The notes: a model not told the origin generated them from the sequence alone. Shown: positions 36,277 through 46,782, numbered from the stretch's first letter. The stretch: DNA of 64,000 bases from an uncultured Pelagibacteraceae bacterium (GCA_902517885.1 CABYDZ010000003.1:62001-126000), one strand, 5' to 3'. Translations and numbers: made by a program.

Positions 36277-37881
36277 ATGTTTTTATCACAACCTCAAAAT
36301 ATGGAAAATTCAGTAAAAAATAGCATTATACAAAACGCTTCTTCAGTTAAAAATGACCTTAACTCTGAGGAACTATATGAAGTTGCTCATACCTCTGGCG
36401 AAGGCAAGTTATCATCGCATGGAGCTTTAGTTGTTAAAACAGGTAAACATACAGGAAGGTCAGCTAATGATAAATTTTTTGTTAAAGAAAGTATAAATGA
36501 TCAAAAAATCCATTGGGGTGAAACAAACGTTCCTATCTCAGAAGAACATTATACAAAAATTGCCGATGCATTTATAGATTTCTCAAAGGATAAATCATTA
36601 TATTTACATAACTTAATGGGCGGTGCAGATCGTAATCATTCGTTAAATGTTTCAATAATAACAGAATATGCTTGGCATGGATTATTTGCTAGACATTTAC
36701 TTGTTAGACCAAATGCTGATGAGCTTGAGCATTTTAATCCAGAGTATACTATTGTGAATTTTCCAAGTTTGAAAATGGATCCAAGCATTCATGGTACGAA
36801 TAGTGAAACTGTAATAGCTGTTAATCTCGCTGAAAAAATAATTTTAATAGCTGGAACTGAGTACGCAGGCGAAACAAAAAAATCTGTATTTACTCTTTTA
36901 AATTTCTTGCTTCCTGAGAAAAATATTATGCCAATGCATTGTTCTGTTAATACTGGTGAAAATGGTGATGCTGCAATTTTTTTTGGTCTATCCGGTACGG
37001 GTAAAACTACATTAAGTGCAGATCCTAAAAGATCACTTCTCGGGGATGATGAGCATGGATGGTCAGATGAAGGTCTTTTTAATTTTGAAGGTGGATGTTA
37101 CGCAAAACTCATAAGACTATCAGAAGAAGCAGAGCCTGAAATTTATGCTACCACTCAAATGAAAGGGACAGTTATTGAAAATGCTGTCATGAAAGATGAC
37201 GGAACTTTAGATCTAGATGACAATTCTTTGACAGAAAATACAAGGGGAGCTTATCCTTTAGACTACATCCCGGGAGTTACTGCGTCTGGCAAAACTAGTC
37301 ACCCAAAAAATATTATTATGTTAACTGCTGATGCATTTGGTGTTTTGCCTCCCATCGCGAAGCTTTCTGCAAGTCAAGCGATGTATCATTTTCTATCAGG
37401 CTATACAGCAAAAGTTGCGGGTACTGAAATTGGTCTTTCAAATGAACCTCAAGCAACGTTTTCAACATGTTTTGGAGCGCCATTTATGCCAAGAAATCCA
37501 ATTGAATACGGGAACTTACTGAAGAAAAAGATATCAGATCATGAGGTAGACTGCTGGCTTGTGAACACAGGATGGTCTGGTGGTGTTTATGGAGTTGGTG
37601 AGAGAATATCAATTAAAAATACTAGAACATTACTGAATGCTGCCCTCTCAGGTGAGCTCACTAATACTGAAATGAGAAAAGATCCAAATTTTGGCTTTTC
37701 AGTTCCAGTGAAAGTTGATGGAATTAATGAAGAGATATTGGATCCTAAAAAAACTTGGCAAAGTGAGGCTGATTATGATGCGCAGGCCAAAAAACTAGTA
37801 CAAATGTTCATTAGTAATTTTACTAAGTTTCAATCTGACGTTGAAGAAAATGTTAGAGCTTCAGGTCCTATTGCTAATTAA
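36277..37881 (+). CDS. pckA: Phosphoenolpyruvate carboxykinase (ATP)
   Basis: A 534-residue enzyme with [15 protein letters not shown], the kinase 1a motif [16 protein letters not shown] and metal/adenine motif LLGDDEHGW, all specific to the ATP-dependent form. It makes phosphoenolpyruvate from oxaloacetate, the first step of gluconeogenesis. ATG at 36277 is kept, though the ATG at 36301 (MENS) would also give a normal N-terminus. The pckA-chvI-chvG neighbourhood is conserved in alphaproteobacteria. Its last 4 bp overlap the convergent MFS gene. Confidence 0.95.
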   Translation: MFLSQPQNMENSVKNSIIQNASSVKNDLNSEELYEVAHTSGEGKLSSHGALVVKTGKHTGRSANDKFFVKESINDQKIHWGETNVPISEEHYTKIADAFIDFSKDKSLYLHNLMGGADRNHSLNVSIITEYAWHGLFARHLLVRPNADELEHFNPEYTIVNFPSLKMDPSIHGTNSETVIAVNLAEKIILIAGTEYAGETKKSVFTLLNFLLPEKNIMPMHCSVNTGENGDAAIFFGLSGTGKTTLSADPKRSLLGDDEHGWSDEGLFNFEGGCYAKLIRLSEEAEPEIYATTQMKGTVIENAVMKDDGTLDLDDNSLTENTRGAYPLDYIPGVTASGKTSHPKNIIMLTADAFGVLPPIAKLSASQAMYHFLSGYTAKVAGTEIGLSNEPQATFSTCFGAPFMPRNPIEYGNLLKKKISDHEVDCWLVNTGWSGGVYGVGERISIKNTRTLLNAALSGELTNTEMRKDPNFGFSVPVKVDGINEEILDPKKTWQSEADYDAQAKKLVQMFISNFTKFQSDVEENVRASGPIAN

Positions 37882-39146
37882 GATTTATTTACTCTCTCGA
37901 TGTCATCTTTGTAGCTAAAGCTGGCAATATAATAACAAATAATTGCTAAAATTCCTGTAAGCCCAATTGAAATTAGAGAAAATGTATATGGAGATGAAAA
38001 ATCGTTGAATACATAATCAATAAGATAGCCTGTAAAAAAACTACCTACTCCCATTCCAATAATATTTACTCCCAATATAAATACAGCAACCATAGTTGAC
38101 CTCACTTTAACAGGAGTTAATTCCTGTACTGAAGCAAATACAGGTCCATAGAAAAAGGTCACGTTAAATGAAACAAAAAATAAAGTTAAATAGAAGAAAT
38201 TTGTTTCAGGACTTATAAATCGATAACTAATAGTTAAGGGTGTTAAAATTAAATAAGATATAACTAAAAAGGTCATTACACCGCCTTTGAAGTAATGACT
38301 TATGCGATCAGATAAAACGCCACCGAGAACTGCTCCGACAGTGCCTCCTGATATAAAAAATATTCCAAACAAAGAATTATATGAGCTTGCAGTAAAACCT
38401 CTTTCATTTACAGCCCATAAAACTTCAAAGTTTCCTGCTCCTAATGGAATATGCAAAAAGATACTGCCAATAATCACAAATGTTAAACATTTCGAATTAT
38501 AAAGGGCGTGTTTTGTCATACTAATGATATCTCGAATACTTGTAGATTTATTATTTTCATTAAAAGATATATCTAATTGACCACGCCTAGGTTCAATGAG
38601 AAAATAAGTTACTACTCCAAGCCCCATTCCAATCAGACCTAATGTGATAAATACCAAGCGCCACCCATAAGCTGGTCCAAAAAAAGCTGCGATTAGCATT
38701 CCGAATCCTACGCCAAGAGGAATACCTAAGTAATAGATAGCTGACGCGGTTCCTCTTTGATTTTGTTTAAAAAGATCAGATAGCATTGATATTGCATTTG
38801 GAGTTAATGCCGATTCCCCAACACCAATTAAAGCTCTAGCGACAATTAAGTGTGAAAAATTTTTAGCAACACCAGTAAAAGCGGTCATTAAGCTCCATAA
38901 AAATACTCCTGCTGCCGCTATTTTCATTCTACTAAATTTATCACCAAGGACTCCCATAAATATCCCAAATACTGAATAGAAGAAGAGAAAATAAACGCCT
39001 GTCAAGAGTCCCCATTGCACATTTGTAAGATTAAACTCCGACTTTATTTGAGGAGCAAAGGCTATAAGAAGATTTCTATCTACAAAATTAAAAATATTAA
39101 GTAGTAAAAAAAAAGCCAAATAAACATAGGAATAATTAACTTTCAT
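37878..39146 (-). CDS. Spinster-like MFS transporter
   Basis: A 422-residue protein with about 12 membrane segments. [22 protein letters not shown] near the N-terminus and [12 protein letters not shown] in the loop between helices 2 and 3 are typical of the Spinster branch of the major facilitator superfamily, as is [19 protein letters not shown]. Substrate unknown. It follows the nucleotidyltransferase-cupin gene by 3 bp, so it is in the polA operon and may carry a sugar-related solute. Confidence 0.85.
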   Translation of the reverse strand: MKVNYSYVYLAFFLLLNIFNFVDRNLLIAFAPQIKSEFNLTNVQWGLLTGVYFLFFYSVFGIFMGVLGDKFSRMKIAAAGVFLWSLMTAFTGVAKNFSHLIVARALIGVGESALTPNAISMLSDLFKQNQRGTASAIYYLGIPLGVGFGMLIAAFFGPAYGWRLVFITLGLIGMGLGVVTYFLIEPRRGQLDISFNENNKSTSIRDIISMTKHALYNSKCLTFVIIGSIFLHIPLGAGNFEVLWAVNERGFTASSYNSLFGIFFISGGTVGAVLGGVLSDRISHYFKGGVMTFLVISYLILTPLTISYRFISPETNFFYLTLFFVSFNVTFFYGPVFASVQELTPVKVRSTMVAVFILGVNIIGMGVGSFFTGYLIDYVFNDFSSPYTFSLISIGLTGILAIICYYIASFSYKDDIERVNKS

Positions 39147-39149
39147 AAA

Positions 39150-39926
39150 TTATGATCGATTGTAGTCATCTTCATATCTTTTTATATCGTCTTCACCAAA
39201 ATATGAACCTGTTTGAATTTCTATGATATTTAATTTTATTTCTGATCTATTTTCTAAACGATGCTTAGATTTAACCGGAATAAATATTGACTCGTTGATC
39301 TTTAGCTCTGTTGTTTTGTCATCAATGGTAACCAAAGCTTCTCCGCTGATTACAGTCCAAACTTCAGATCTTTTTGAATGTGATTGATAACTCAATCGGG
39401 ACTTAGGATTGACCTCTATCTCTTTGACCTTGTGGTCATCACTATCATCTAAAACTCGATACCATCCCCACGGACGATATTCGACTGGTCCTTTCCAATT
39501 TTTTAATATCCAACTTGACGAATTTTTTTTAAAATCTCCACCAACTCCAAACTCAAAACTTACTCTTTCATTATTCACAAATTTATCCATTTCAGGAATA
39601 TTAGCCTGATTTCTATCGCCACCATTTGCAAAAATTATTTTATCATCTGGATACATCTCTAAAACTTTTTGAATCGCATTTGACGCTGACTGGTACTCAT
39701 CATCCTCAAATTCAATGGCAGCATCAACTACAGCTAAATTCGAAACAATTTCAATCCTTTCATTAATAGGAAGAAACGCACTACCCTTTTTTTGTATTAA
39801 CCAATTATCCGAGTTAACACCAACTATTAGCTTATTTCCTAATTTTTTTGCATCCTTAAAGTAAGCAATATGTCCACTGTGAATAGGGTCAAATCCTCCT
39901 GTAACAAGTATAATAGTTTCAGTCAT
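39150..39926 (-). CDS. Cytidylyltransferase-like / mannose-6-phosphate isomerase-like cupin fusion
   Basis: 258 residues from ATG 39926, overlapping the polA stop as TAATG. Residues 1 to about 140 form an adenylyl/cytidylyltransferase domain with the HxGH motif in TGGFDPIHSGHI (as in HldE C-terminal and TagD enzymes). From about residue 155 a type II mannose-6-phosphate isomerase cupin follows: RPWGWYRVLDD, SYQSHSKRSEVWTVISGEALV and HRLENRSEIKLNIIEIQ. This suggests one protein that handles a phospho-sugar and activates it with a nucleotide. Product unknown; translational coupling to polA is probably incidental. Confidence 0.8.
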   Translation of the reverse strand: MTETIILVTGGFDPIHSGHIAYFKDAKKLGNKLIVGVNSDNWLIQKKGSAFLPINERIEIVSNLAVVDAAIEFEDDEYQSASNAIQKVLEMYPDDKIIFANGGDRNQANIPEMDKFVNNERVSFEFGVGGDFKKNSSSWILKNWKGPVEYRPWGWYRVLDDSDDHKVKEIEVNPKSRLSYQSHSKRSEVWTVISGEALVTIDDKTTELKINESIFIPVKSKHRLENRSEIKLNIIEIQTGSYFGEDDIKRYEDDYNRS

Positions 39927-42727
39927 TAATGAGCATCGCTCCAATTATCTGCATCATTACTATCAACCGAAAGAGGTACAGAGAGATCGAACTTTGGTTT
40001 CAGTGCATTTTCCATTTCGGCTACAATTATTTTGCTATATTTCTTTAATTTGTCATTTTTGATTTCAAAAATGAGCTCATCATGAACTTGGAGAAGCATC
40101 TTACATTCATTAGTAGACTTTATTTTATCATTAATCTTTATCATAGCTAACTTTATTATATCTGCTGCAGTCCCCTGAATTGGCGCGTTTATAGCCGCTC
40201 TTTCTTGAAATGACCTTAATGCAAAATTTTTATCTTTTATTCGTGGAAAAAAACACTTTCGCCCACACAGTGTTTCAACATAACCATTTTTTCTACAAAG
40301 CTCTTTTGTATTTTCCATGTATTCTTTTATTCCAGTAAACTTTTTAAAATATTCTTTAATAAAGTCGCTTGCTTCATAGTTTGATATTGATAACTGTTTT
40401 GCCAGTCCAAATGCAGAAATACCATAAATTATTCCAAAATTAACAGCTTTCGCTTTTCTACGTAAATCTTTTGTGACATCTTTGTGCTTCACATTAAAGA
40501 TCTCTGACGCGGTTAGTTGATGTATGTCCTCATTATTATTGAAAGCATCTTTTAGTTGAGATACGTCAGCCATATGAGCCAATACTCTTAATTCTATTTG
40601 GCTGTAGTCTGCAGCGAAAATTGTTTGGTCTTTATCAGGAATAAATGCTTTACGAATTGATCTACCTTCTTCTGTTCTGATTGGAATATTTTGTAAGTTT
40701 GGATCTGAAGACGCAAGTCTACCAGTGCTAGTAGAAGCCATCGCATATGAAGTATGTATTCTTCCTGTAGATTTAATAATATGAGCTTGCAAGGCCTCTG
40801 TATAAGTATTCTTTAACTTTGATAGCTGTCTCCATTCAATAATGGTTTCAGCAACTTTATTGCCACCGTAGGCAAGATCTTCGAGAACATCTATTCCTGT
40901 AGATTTTTCTCCTGTTCTTGTTTTTTTTGGGGGTATAAGTTTAAGTTTATCAAATAATACCTCGGACAGCTGCTTTGGTGATGCAATATTAAACTCTGTA
41001 CCAGTATCCTTGTATATCTTACTTTCTAATTTTAAAATTCTTTTTGAAAAATCTGTTGATAGCTTTTTTAAGTATTCTTTATCAACTTTTATGCCATTTA
41101 ATTCCATAGTTTGAATACAATCAATTAAAGGCTTCTCAATATTGGAATAGATATAATTATTTTTTTCATGGTTTATTCTTTTTTTAAATAATAAATAAAG
41201 TTTATATGTAATATCAGCATCCTCAGCTGCATATTTTAATGCGCTCTTTAAATCAACTTGATCAAATGTGATCTGAGATTTTCCACTTCCCACAACTTCT
41301 TTGTATTTTATAGTTTCTTTATTGAGATGTATCTTTGCAAGATCATCCATCCCATGACGATTGATCCCTGCATCAGAAATAAATGACATTAACATTGTAT
41401 CATCGTAGCCAATAACGTTGACGTCATATTTTCTTAATATGGCATTATCATATTTTATATTATGTCCAATTTTGATAATTGATGAGTCTTCCATTATCGG
41501 CTTAAATATTTTAAAGAACTCTTTTATTTTAATTTGCTTTGTTATTATTTGATTAAGCTCATCAGTGTGTTGAAATGGAATGTAGTAAGAAGTCTCAAGG
41601 CCATAACAAATCGATATACCGATAAGATTGGCTTCTAATATATTTAAAGAGTCAGTTTCTACGTCATAAACAAAATGACCAGTATCGTATATATTTGATT
41701 TTAATTCCTCCAGATTTTTTACGTTATCTATAAGTATATATTTAGTGCTTACATTTTTAGTTGAAATTTCCTTATCAGCATTAACATTGCCTTTTTCTTT
41801 TTTTTCAACTTTTGATTCCTTGGTACTTACAGTTTCGAATTTTGCTTCTGGATTTTTTTTTCTAATACGATCTGCTAATTTTTTCAATTCAAGATCCTCT
41901 AGAAACGGCACTAATTTCTCTATTGCTAAATTATTATTTTTTAGATCTGCAAGTAATGGAATATCTTTTACATCTTTCTTTAAAGTTACTAACTCCTTAC
42001 TTATTATTATTTGCTCTTTATTATTTTTAATGTTATCTCTTCTTTTTTCTTGTTTAATATCACCACACTTTTTTAATAATTCTTCAAGATTTCCAAATTC
42101 ATTTATTAGTTGAGCTGCTGTCTTTATACCTATGCCGGGTGCCCCAGGAACATTATCTGAACTATCACCAGCAAGAGCTTGAACATCAATTACCTTATCT
42201 GGCCCTACACCAAACTTTTCCTCAACTTCTTTGGGTCCAATATTTTTATTTTTCATTGTATCAACAAGGCTGATTTTTTCTGAGACCAATTGCATTAAAT
42301 CTTTGTCAGACGATACAATCGAAACTTGCCAATTCTTTTTCACAGCAGCATCAGCGTATGTAGCTATAATATCGTCTGCTTCAAATCCTTTCGACTCTAT
42401 TGATTGAATCCCAAAAGCAGTAACTGCATCCTTAATAATTTTAAATTGTGGTATTAAATCTTCTGGTGGGTCACCTCTGTTAGCTTTATAGTCTTTATAA
42501 ATGTTATTCCTAAAAGTTTTTCTTGCGCTGTCAAAAATTACAGCCAAGTGAGTTGGTCCAATACTTTTATTAGTATCTTCAATTAACTTATAAAGCATAT
42601 TACAGAAACCGTTTACTGCACCGGTTGGTAATCCATCTCTCTTTCTATATAATGGTGGTAATGCGTAATATGCTCTAAAAATATATCCTGAGCCATCAAC
42701 TAAAAAAAGATGATTATTGCTTTTCAT
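39926..42727 (-). CDS. polA: DNA polymerase I
   Basis: A 933-residue, three-domain polymerase. The 5' nuclease occupies about residues 1-290 (DGSGYIFRAYYALPP, GFEADDIIATYA). The 3'-5' exonuclease is intact: DVETDSL near residue 350, GHNIKYD and YAAEDADITYKLY. The polymerase has motif A FAADYSQIELRVLAH, motif B KAKAVNFGIIYGISAFGLA and motif C LQVHDELIFE. It removes RNA primers and fills gaps. It starts right after the stop of the zf-CHCC micro-protein. Confidence 0.96.
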   Translation of the reverse strand: MKSNNHLFLVDGSGYIFRAYYALPPLYRKRDGLPTGAVNGFCNMLYKLIEDTNKSIGPTHLAVIFDSARKTFRNNIYKDYKANRGDPPEDLIPQFKIIKDAVTAFGIQSIESKGFEADDIIATYADAAVKKNWQVSIVSSDKDLMQLVSEKISLVDTMKNKNIGPKEVEEKFGVGPDKVIDVQALAGDSSDNVPGAPGIGIKTAAQLINEFGNLEELLKKCGDIKQEKRRDNIKNNKEQIIISKELVTLKKDVKDIPLLADLKNNNLAIEKLVPFLEDLELKKLADRIRKKNPEAKFETVSTKESKVEKKEKGNVNADKEISTKNVSTKYILIDNVKNLEELKSNIYDTGHFVYDVETDSLNILEANLIGISICYGLETSYYIPFQHTDELNQIITKQIKIKEFFKIFKPIMEDSSIIKIGHNIKYDNAILRKYDVNVIGYDDTMLMSFISDAGINRHGMDDLAKIHLNKETIKYKEVVGSGKSQITFDQVDLKSALKYAAEDADITYKLYLLFKKRINHEKNNYIYSNIEKPLIDCIQTMELNGIKVDKEYLKKLSTDFSKRILKLESKIYKDTGTEFNIASPKQLSEVLFDKLKLIPPKKTRTGEKSTGIDVLEDLAYGGNKVAETIIEWRQLSKLKNTYTEALQAHIIKSTGRIHTSYAMASTSTGRLASSDPNLQNIPIRTEEGRSIRKAFIPDKDQTIFAADYSQIELRVLAHMADVSQLKDAFNNNEDIHQLTASEIFNVKHKDVTKDLRRKAKAVNFGIIYGISAFGLAKQLSISNYEASDFIKEYFKKFTGIKEYMENTKELCRKNGYVETLCGRKCFFPRIKDKNFALRSFQERAAINAPIQGTAADIIKLAMIKINDKIKSTNECKMLLQVHDELIFEIKNDKLKKYSKIIVAEMENALKPKFDLSVPLSVDSNDADNWSDAH

Positions 42728-42904
42728 TTAAACAAATTTAAATATTTTACTACAATAAGGACAAACCACGCTTTCATTATCGCCCATATCTAGATAAACT
42801 TTTGGGTGCCCAAGTGGACCATCGGGGCCAGAACAACTTACTTTTTTTGATGATACCAATTCAGTATTTTCATCTTGATTTTTTTTTATTTCTGGAGAAT
42901 TCAT
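42728..42904 (-). CDS. zf-CHCC (NDUFS6-like) zinc-finger micro-protein
   Basis: Too short for the ORF track. Read from ATG 42904 it gives 58 residues ending one base before the polA ATG (TAA directly followed by ATG). The core is VSCSGPDGPLGHPKVYLDM followed by VVCPYCSKIF, with the C-H-C-C zinc ligands and the GHP motif of the PF10276 zinc-finger domain, related to the complex I subunit NDUFS6. In alphaproteobacteria such proteins accompany respiratory complex I. Co-transcribed with polA. Confidence 0.88.
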   Translation of the reverse strand: MNSPEIKKNQDENTELVSSKKVSCSGPDGPLGHPKVYLDMGDNESVVCPYCSKIFKFV

Positions 42905-42965
42905 GTACTGAATGATACAAGAAATTACTTTGAAAAACTATATATTCTCTTAATTAATAAAATAT

Positions 42966-43895
42966 ATGAACAGTGTATTGGCAATAGCAGTTAATAATTT
43001 AAGCAAGGTTTACAAATCAAGTTCTGACACTGATAAACTTGCATTAGATAATATTTCATTGGCAATAAAGAAAGGTTCAATATTCGGCTTACTTGGACCT
43101 AATGGAGCTGGGAAGTCTACATTCATTAATATATTAGCAGACTTGGCAAAAAAAACTTCTGGTGAAATTGAAGTCCTGAATATCAATCACGAAAGTAATT
43201 TAATAGAAGCCAAGAGGCTTATGGGCATTGTACCTCAAGAATTAAACATTGATCCTTTTTTTACTCCATACGAACTTTTAGAAATCCAGGCTGGCTTATA
43301 CGGTATTAAAAAGAAAGACAGGAAAACAATGGAAATTTTAAAAATGCTTGCATTAGAAGATAAGGCCAAAGCATATGCTAGAACTTTGTCTGGAGGAATG
43401 AGAAGGCGTCTTCTTATTGCTAAAGCAATGGTCCATGATCCAGAAATATTAATACTAGACGAACCAACAGCAGGTGTTGATGTAGAACTTAGAAGTAACT
43501 TATGGGAGAATATTCATAAACTAAATCAAAGTGGGAAAACTATAATCATTACTACTCATTATTTGCATGAAGCAGAGGAGCTATGCAATGAAATAGCAAT
43601 CATTAATGAAGGTAAGTTGATAGCTCATGATACTACAGTCAACATAAAATCTTTTTTAGATAAAGTAACGGTGATTGTTGATTATAATGATAATAGTTTT
43701 GATTTATCAGGACTTAATGAATTAAATTTAGAGATAAAAATAAAAAACAGACAAGTTCAAGTAAACTATAAACCCAGTGAAGTTGATTTTAATTTAATGC
43801 TTAATGCACTTAATTCTTCAGGATCTCAAATAATAAACATGAAGATAATAGAAACTAAATTAGAGGATGTTTTTCTTCAGCTTACTCAGAAGTAA
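42966..43895 (+). CDS. ABC-2-type transporter ATPase without adjacent permease
   Basis: A 309-residue ATPase: Walker A GPNGAGKSTFINI, signature LSGGMRRRLLIAKAM, Walker B ILILDEPTAGVDVE, switch TTHYLHEAEELC. The order and the C-terminal domain of about 80 residues match ATPases of ABC-2 exporters (YadG/CcmA-like). No permease gene follows; the next gene is convergent and overlaps its last 14 bp. The permease must be encoded elsewhere or has been lost. Confidence 0.87.
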   Translation: MNSVLAIAVNNLSKVYKSSSDTDKLALDNISLAIKKGSIFGLLGPNGAGKSTFINILADLAKKTSGEIEVLNINHESNLIEAKRLMGIVPQELNIDPFFTPYELLEIQAGLYGIKKKDRKTMEILKMLALEDKAKAYARTLSGGMRRRLLIAKAMVHDPEILILDEPTAGVDVELRSNLWENIHKLNQSGKTIIITTHYLHEAEELCNEIAIINEGKLIAHDTTVNIKSFLDKVTVIVDYNDNSFDLSGLNELNLEIKIKNRQVQVNYKPSEVDFNLMLNALNSSGSQIINMKIIETKLEDVFLQLTQK

Positions 43896-46569
43896 TTTTT
43901 CTAGGAAAAAGCTTATCTAGTACAACTGCAAGTGCAGGAAGTGTTGTCATTGCACAAACCATGTTGATTAAGAACATAAATGTCAATAATGATCCCATAT
44001 CAGCCTGGAATTTTAATGCAGAAAATGACCATGTAGAAACGCCAATTGCAAGAGTAATTGCTGTAAAAACAACTGCAGCACCAGTGTTGGCAAAAGTATG
44101 TTCGAAAGCTTCAGTTATATTCATACCCTCTTTTAAGCGTGTCTGAGTTCTATTATAGATGTAAAATGCATAGTCAACACCTACGCCAACCGCTAATACC
44201 ATAACTGGAAGCGTAGATACTTTTAATCCTATTTGCGCTAGGTCCATAAATGCATAGCCTAGCATAGTTGCAAATGTGAGTGGAACTGTACAACATATCG
44301 TTGCTCGCCAATCAAGATAGGTTACAAAAACTAGAATTAAAATAACTATGTAAACAATTATCATCATTGGCAGTTCACCTTTTTCAATGACTTCATTGGT
44401 TGCATATTGAATCCCTACTGATCCACTTGCCAGTCTATTTTTAATCTCATCAGATTCAAAAATAATACTTTCGAACTCTGGATTATTATTGAAAAATTCC
44501 TTAAAACTTATTTCTGATTGCTTAATATCCCCTACCATATAATTTACATTGTCATCGAATGAATCAATATCTCTATAATAATTAATAAGACCAGGGCCAA
44601 GCATTATATTTCTTGTATTGAAGCCGTTCTCATAACCAAAATCAGTGAACTCATCGTCAGTAAATATTTTTGGGTTATCAATATTTAATAAATCCTCAAT
44701 ATTGGTTTCTTCACCTCCCAAATTATCAACTGCAGGTATTACATCAGTCCCTTCTGCAGGCTTCGCAACTAAAGTTTTGAACGTTATTGTATCGTCTAAT
44801 TCACGGAACTTTTCATTGTATTCCTCGATACTTTGAATAACTGTATTTAAAGTAGTTGCTTTATGATCTTCTGTGAAAACATAAATGGGCATTATTGAGC
44901 ATTGTTCATTTATCAACCCAGTAGATGGATCTACAACACTTGTAGCAAAACCTAGTGCTTGTTCATTGCGAGGTAGATAAGACCATTTTAGATTGCCTTC
45001 AGCATAACCACTCAAAGCTCTTTTAGCCACACTTGAGAGAGATATTACTTTTGAAACTCCTGGAATATTTTCTAAGTACCAATGAAGATTATTTTGTGCG
45101 TCCATAACATATGTAGACCTGCAGGGATTAACTCCTCCTGTGAAGGCTGCTTCGGTAATTACCACTAAAACATCTGTTGTAACATTGTATCTTTTGGTTA
45201 TTTCGTTTATGTCTTGATTAAATCTTGCTTCTGGTCTCAACTCTGGAGCCCCAGCGTGTAAGTCTCCGACATGCCTCTCACTTGCTAAATATGCAGCACC
45301 TATAAATAATACTGCACTAACAGAAAGTGTGATAACAGCCTCTCTTGGCCTTGCTAATTTTCCAAAAAACCCCATAAGATTTTGCCTATAAGAAATTGCA
45401 GACTGTGCTCTGGCAGCAAAACTTTCATTGTATCGCGCATAAGATGCTGCAAGCGGTAACATAATTAGATTGGTTACAATTTTAAAAGCAACCCCAATAG
45501 AAGCAGTGATGCCAAGCTCCTGAATCATTCCTATTGGTAACAATATTAGTGTGCCAAACCCTACCAAGTCTGTAACTAACGCCATTGACCCTGGTACAAG
45601 CAATCTTGAAAAAGAAGCCCTAGCTGCATATTCAGCAGTTTCTCCTTCAATAACTTCCTTTGTTATTTGATTTACCTGTTGAATTCCATGAGAAACACCA
45701 ATAGCGAAAACTAAAAAAGGAACGAGAATTGCAAGAGGGTCTAATCCAAAACCAAGAATTTTTAGCATCCCAAATTGCCAAATAAGCGATGTTAATGAGC
45801 AAATTAATGGGAGAAATGTTAATGTCCAAGATCTTGAGTACCAATAAACTGCTAAAACGGTCAGAAAGAAAGCTAGTCCAAAAAAGATTACAACATTATA
45901 AGCTTCGTTTGCAATATCAGAAATCATTTTAGCAAAGCCAGTAATCTCAACCCTGTATTCGCCTATTTCATACTGCTCTCTAATGGTCTCAATTTCTTGG
46001 CCAAGTTTAAGATAATCTAATTTTTCACCAGTCTTGGGATTATATTCTGTTAATTCAACTTTAATTAGAGAGGATGTAAAATCATTTGCAACAATGCTTC
46101 CTACATGGCCACCGGTTAAAATTCTTTCTTTTATATTTTCAATTATTTCAGGGGTAAGGTTTTCAGGTATAACAGTTCCAGGTATTACCTCTGAACTTTC
46201 AAAGCCCTCTTCTGTGACCCTCATTACTCTAATATTAGGAGTCCATAAAGATTGCATCGATCCCTGATTTACTCCAGGAAGATATCTAATAGTATTATTT
46301 AATCTAAAAAGGTTGGATAAATATTCTTTTGTAAATATATCTCCCTCAGTAGTTCTAAGAGCTACCGTAATGCTGTTTGTTCCACTAAGATCATCTTGAT
46401 ATTCATAGTAAGTTTTTACAAATGAGTGGCTATTGGGTAGCTGTTTAGCAAAACCAGCATCCATTCTTATTTGAACTGCGAAGTAAGCCATTACAATTGT
46501 AATGAGGACGAATGCCGCAAGAACAGGAAGTCGAAATTTAAAAAACCAATTTTCTATTTTTTGTAACAT
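43882..46569 (-). CDS. RND/MMPL-family exporter
   Basis: An 895-residue inner-membrane protein with two halves, each holding one helix, a large periplasmic domain and five more helices. AIGVSHGIQQVNQI in the first half and VGVGVDYAFYIYNRTQTRL in the second are the helix-4 signatures of MMPL/COG1033 transporters. Such proteins export lipids or hydrophobic compounds. There is no membrane-fusion or outer-membrane partner in the window. Substrate unknown. Confidence 0.85.
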   Translation of the reverse strand: MLQKIENWFFKFRLPVLAAFVLITIVMAYFAVQIRMDAGFAKQLPNSHSFVKTYYEYQDDLSGTNSITVALRTTEGDIFTKEYLSNLFRLNNTIRYLPGVNQGSMQSLWTPNIRVMRVTEEGFESSEVIPGTVIPENLTPEIIENIKERILTGGHVGSIVANDFTSSLIKVELTEYNPKTGEKLDYLKLGQEIETIREQYEIGEYRVEITGFAKMISDIANEAYNVVIFFGLAFFLTVLAVYWYSRSWTLTFLPLICSLTSLIWQFGMLKILGFGLDPLAILVPFLVFAIGVSHGIQQVNQITKEVIEGETAEYAARASFSRLLVPGSMALVTDLVGFGTLILLPIGMIQELGITASIGVAFKIVTNLIMLPLAASYARYNESFAARAQSAISYRQNLMGFFGKLARPREAVITLSVSAVLFIGAAYLASERHVGDLHAGAPELRPEARFNQDINEITKRYNVTTDVLVVITEAAFTGGVNPCRSTYVMDAQNNLHWYLENIPGVSKVISLSSVAKRALSGYAEGNLKWSYLPRNEQALGFATSVVDPSTGLINEQCSIMPIYVFTEDHKATTLNTVIQSIEEYNEKFRELDDTITFKTLVAKPAEGTDVIPAVDNLGGEETNIEDLLNIDNPKIFTDDEFTDFGYENGFNTRNIMLGPGLINYYRDIDSFDDNVNYMVGDIKQSEISFKEFFNNNPEFESIIFESDEIKNRLASGSVGIQYATNEVIEKGELPMMIIVYIVILILVFVTYLDWRATICCTVPLTFATMLGYAFMDLAQIGLKVSTLPVMVLAVGVGVDYAFYIYNRTQTRLKEGMNITEAFEHTFANTGAAVVFTAITLAIGVSTWSFSALKFQADMGSLLTFMFLINMVCAMTTLPALAVVLDKLFPRKITSE

Positions 46570-46654
46570 TATAAGTATTTATAATAGTGGCTCAAAATAT
46601 GGAAAAAAACGTAATTTGTACAACTAAATCTTTCAGAATCGAATATAAATATCA

Positions 46655-46689
46655 GCTATATATAGCGCACTGAAATTATGACATAATTT
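46655..46689. promoter_or_regulatory. Two inverted repeats in the RND/diiron divergent region
   Basis: GCTATATATAGC (46655-46666) is a perfect 12-bp palindrome. AAATTATG-a-CATAATTT (46673-46689) is a perfect inverted repeat with a single-base centre. Both lie between divergent genes and are plausible operators, but the region is AT-rich and short palindromes can arise by chance. Confidence 0.4.
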
Positions 46690-46734
46690 TTAAATAATTA
46701 TAAGCTACTGAAATGCAACATTTATTTTTTAATA

Positions 46735-46769
46735 TTTATGAACATATGCTCATAAATTTCTATGAACAT
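46735..46769. promoter_or_regulatory. Operator-like palindrome plus direct repeat upstream of the diiron gene
   Basis: TTTATGA and TCATAAA flank an 8-bp centre and the 22-bp unit is symmetric at 20 positions. The word ATGAACAT in the left part (46738-46745) recurs at 46762-46769, 24 bp away, which covers the expected -35 position of the TATAAT at 46783. This suggests one regulator binding as two dimers; identity unknown. Confidence 0.5.
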
Positions 46770-46782
46770 GTTTTAAATTGTG

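Noticed and set aside
41745-42113. 122-residue plus-strand ORF inside polA
   Set aside because: Antisense shadow of the Lys/Glu-rich linker of DNA polymerase I.
42148-42162. GAAC-N7-GAAC sequence resembling an SOS box
   Set aside because: It lies within the polA coding region (NVPG part of the 5' nuclease domain), far from any start; likely chance.
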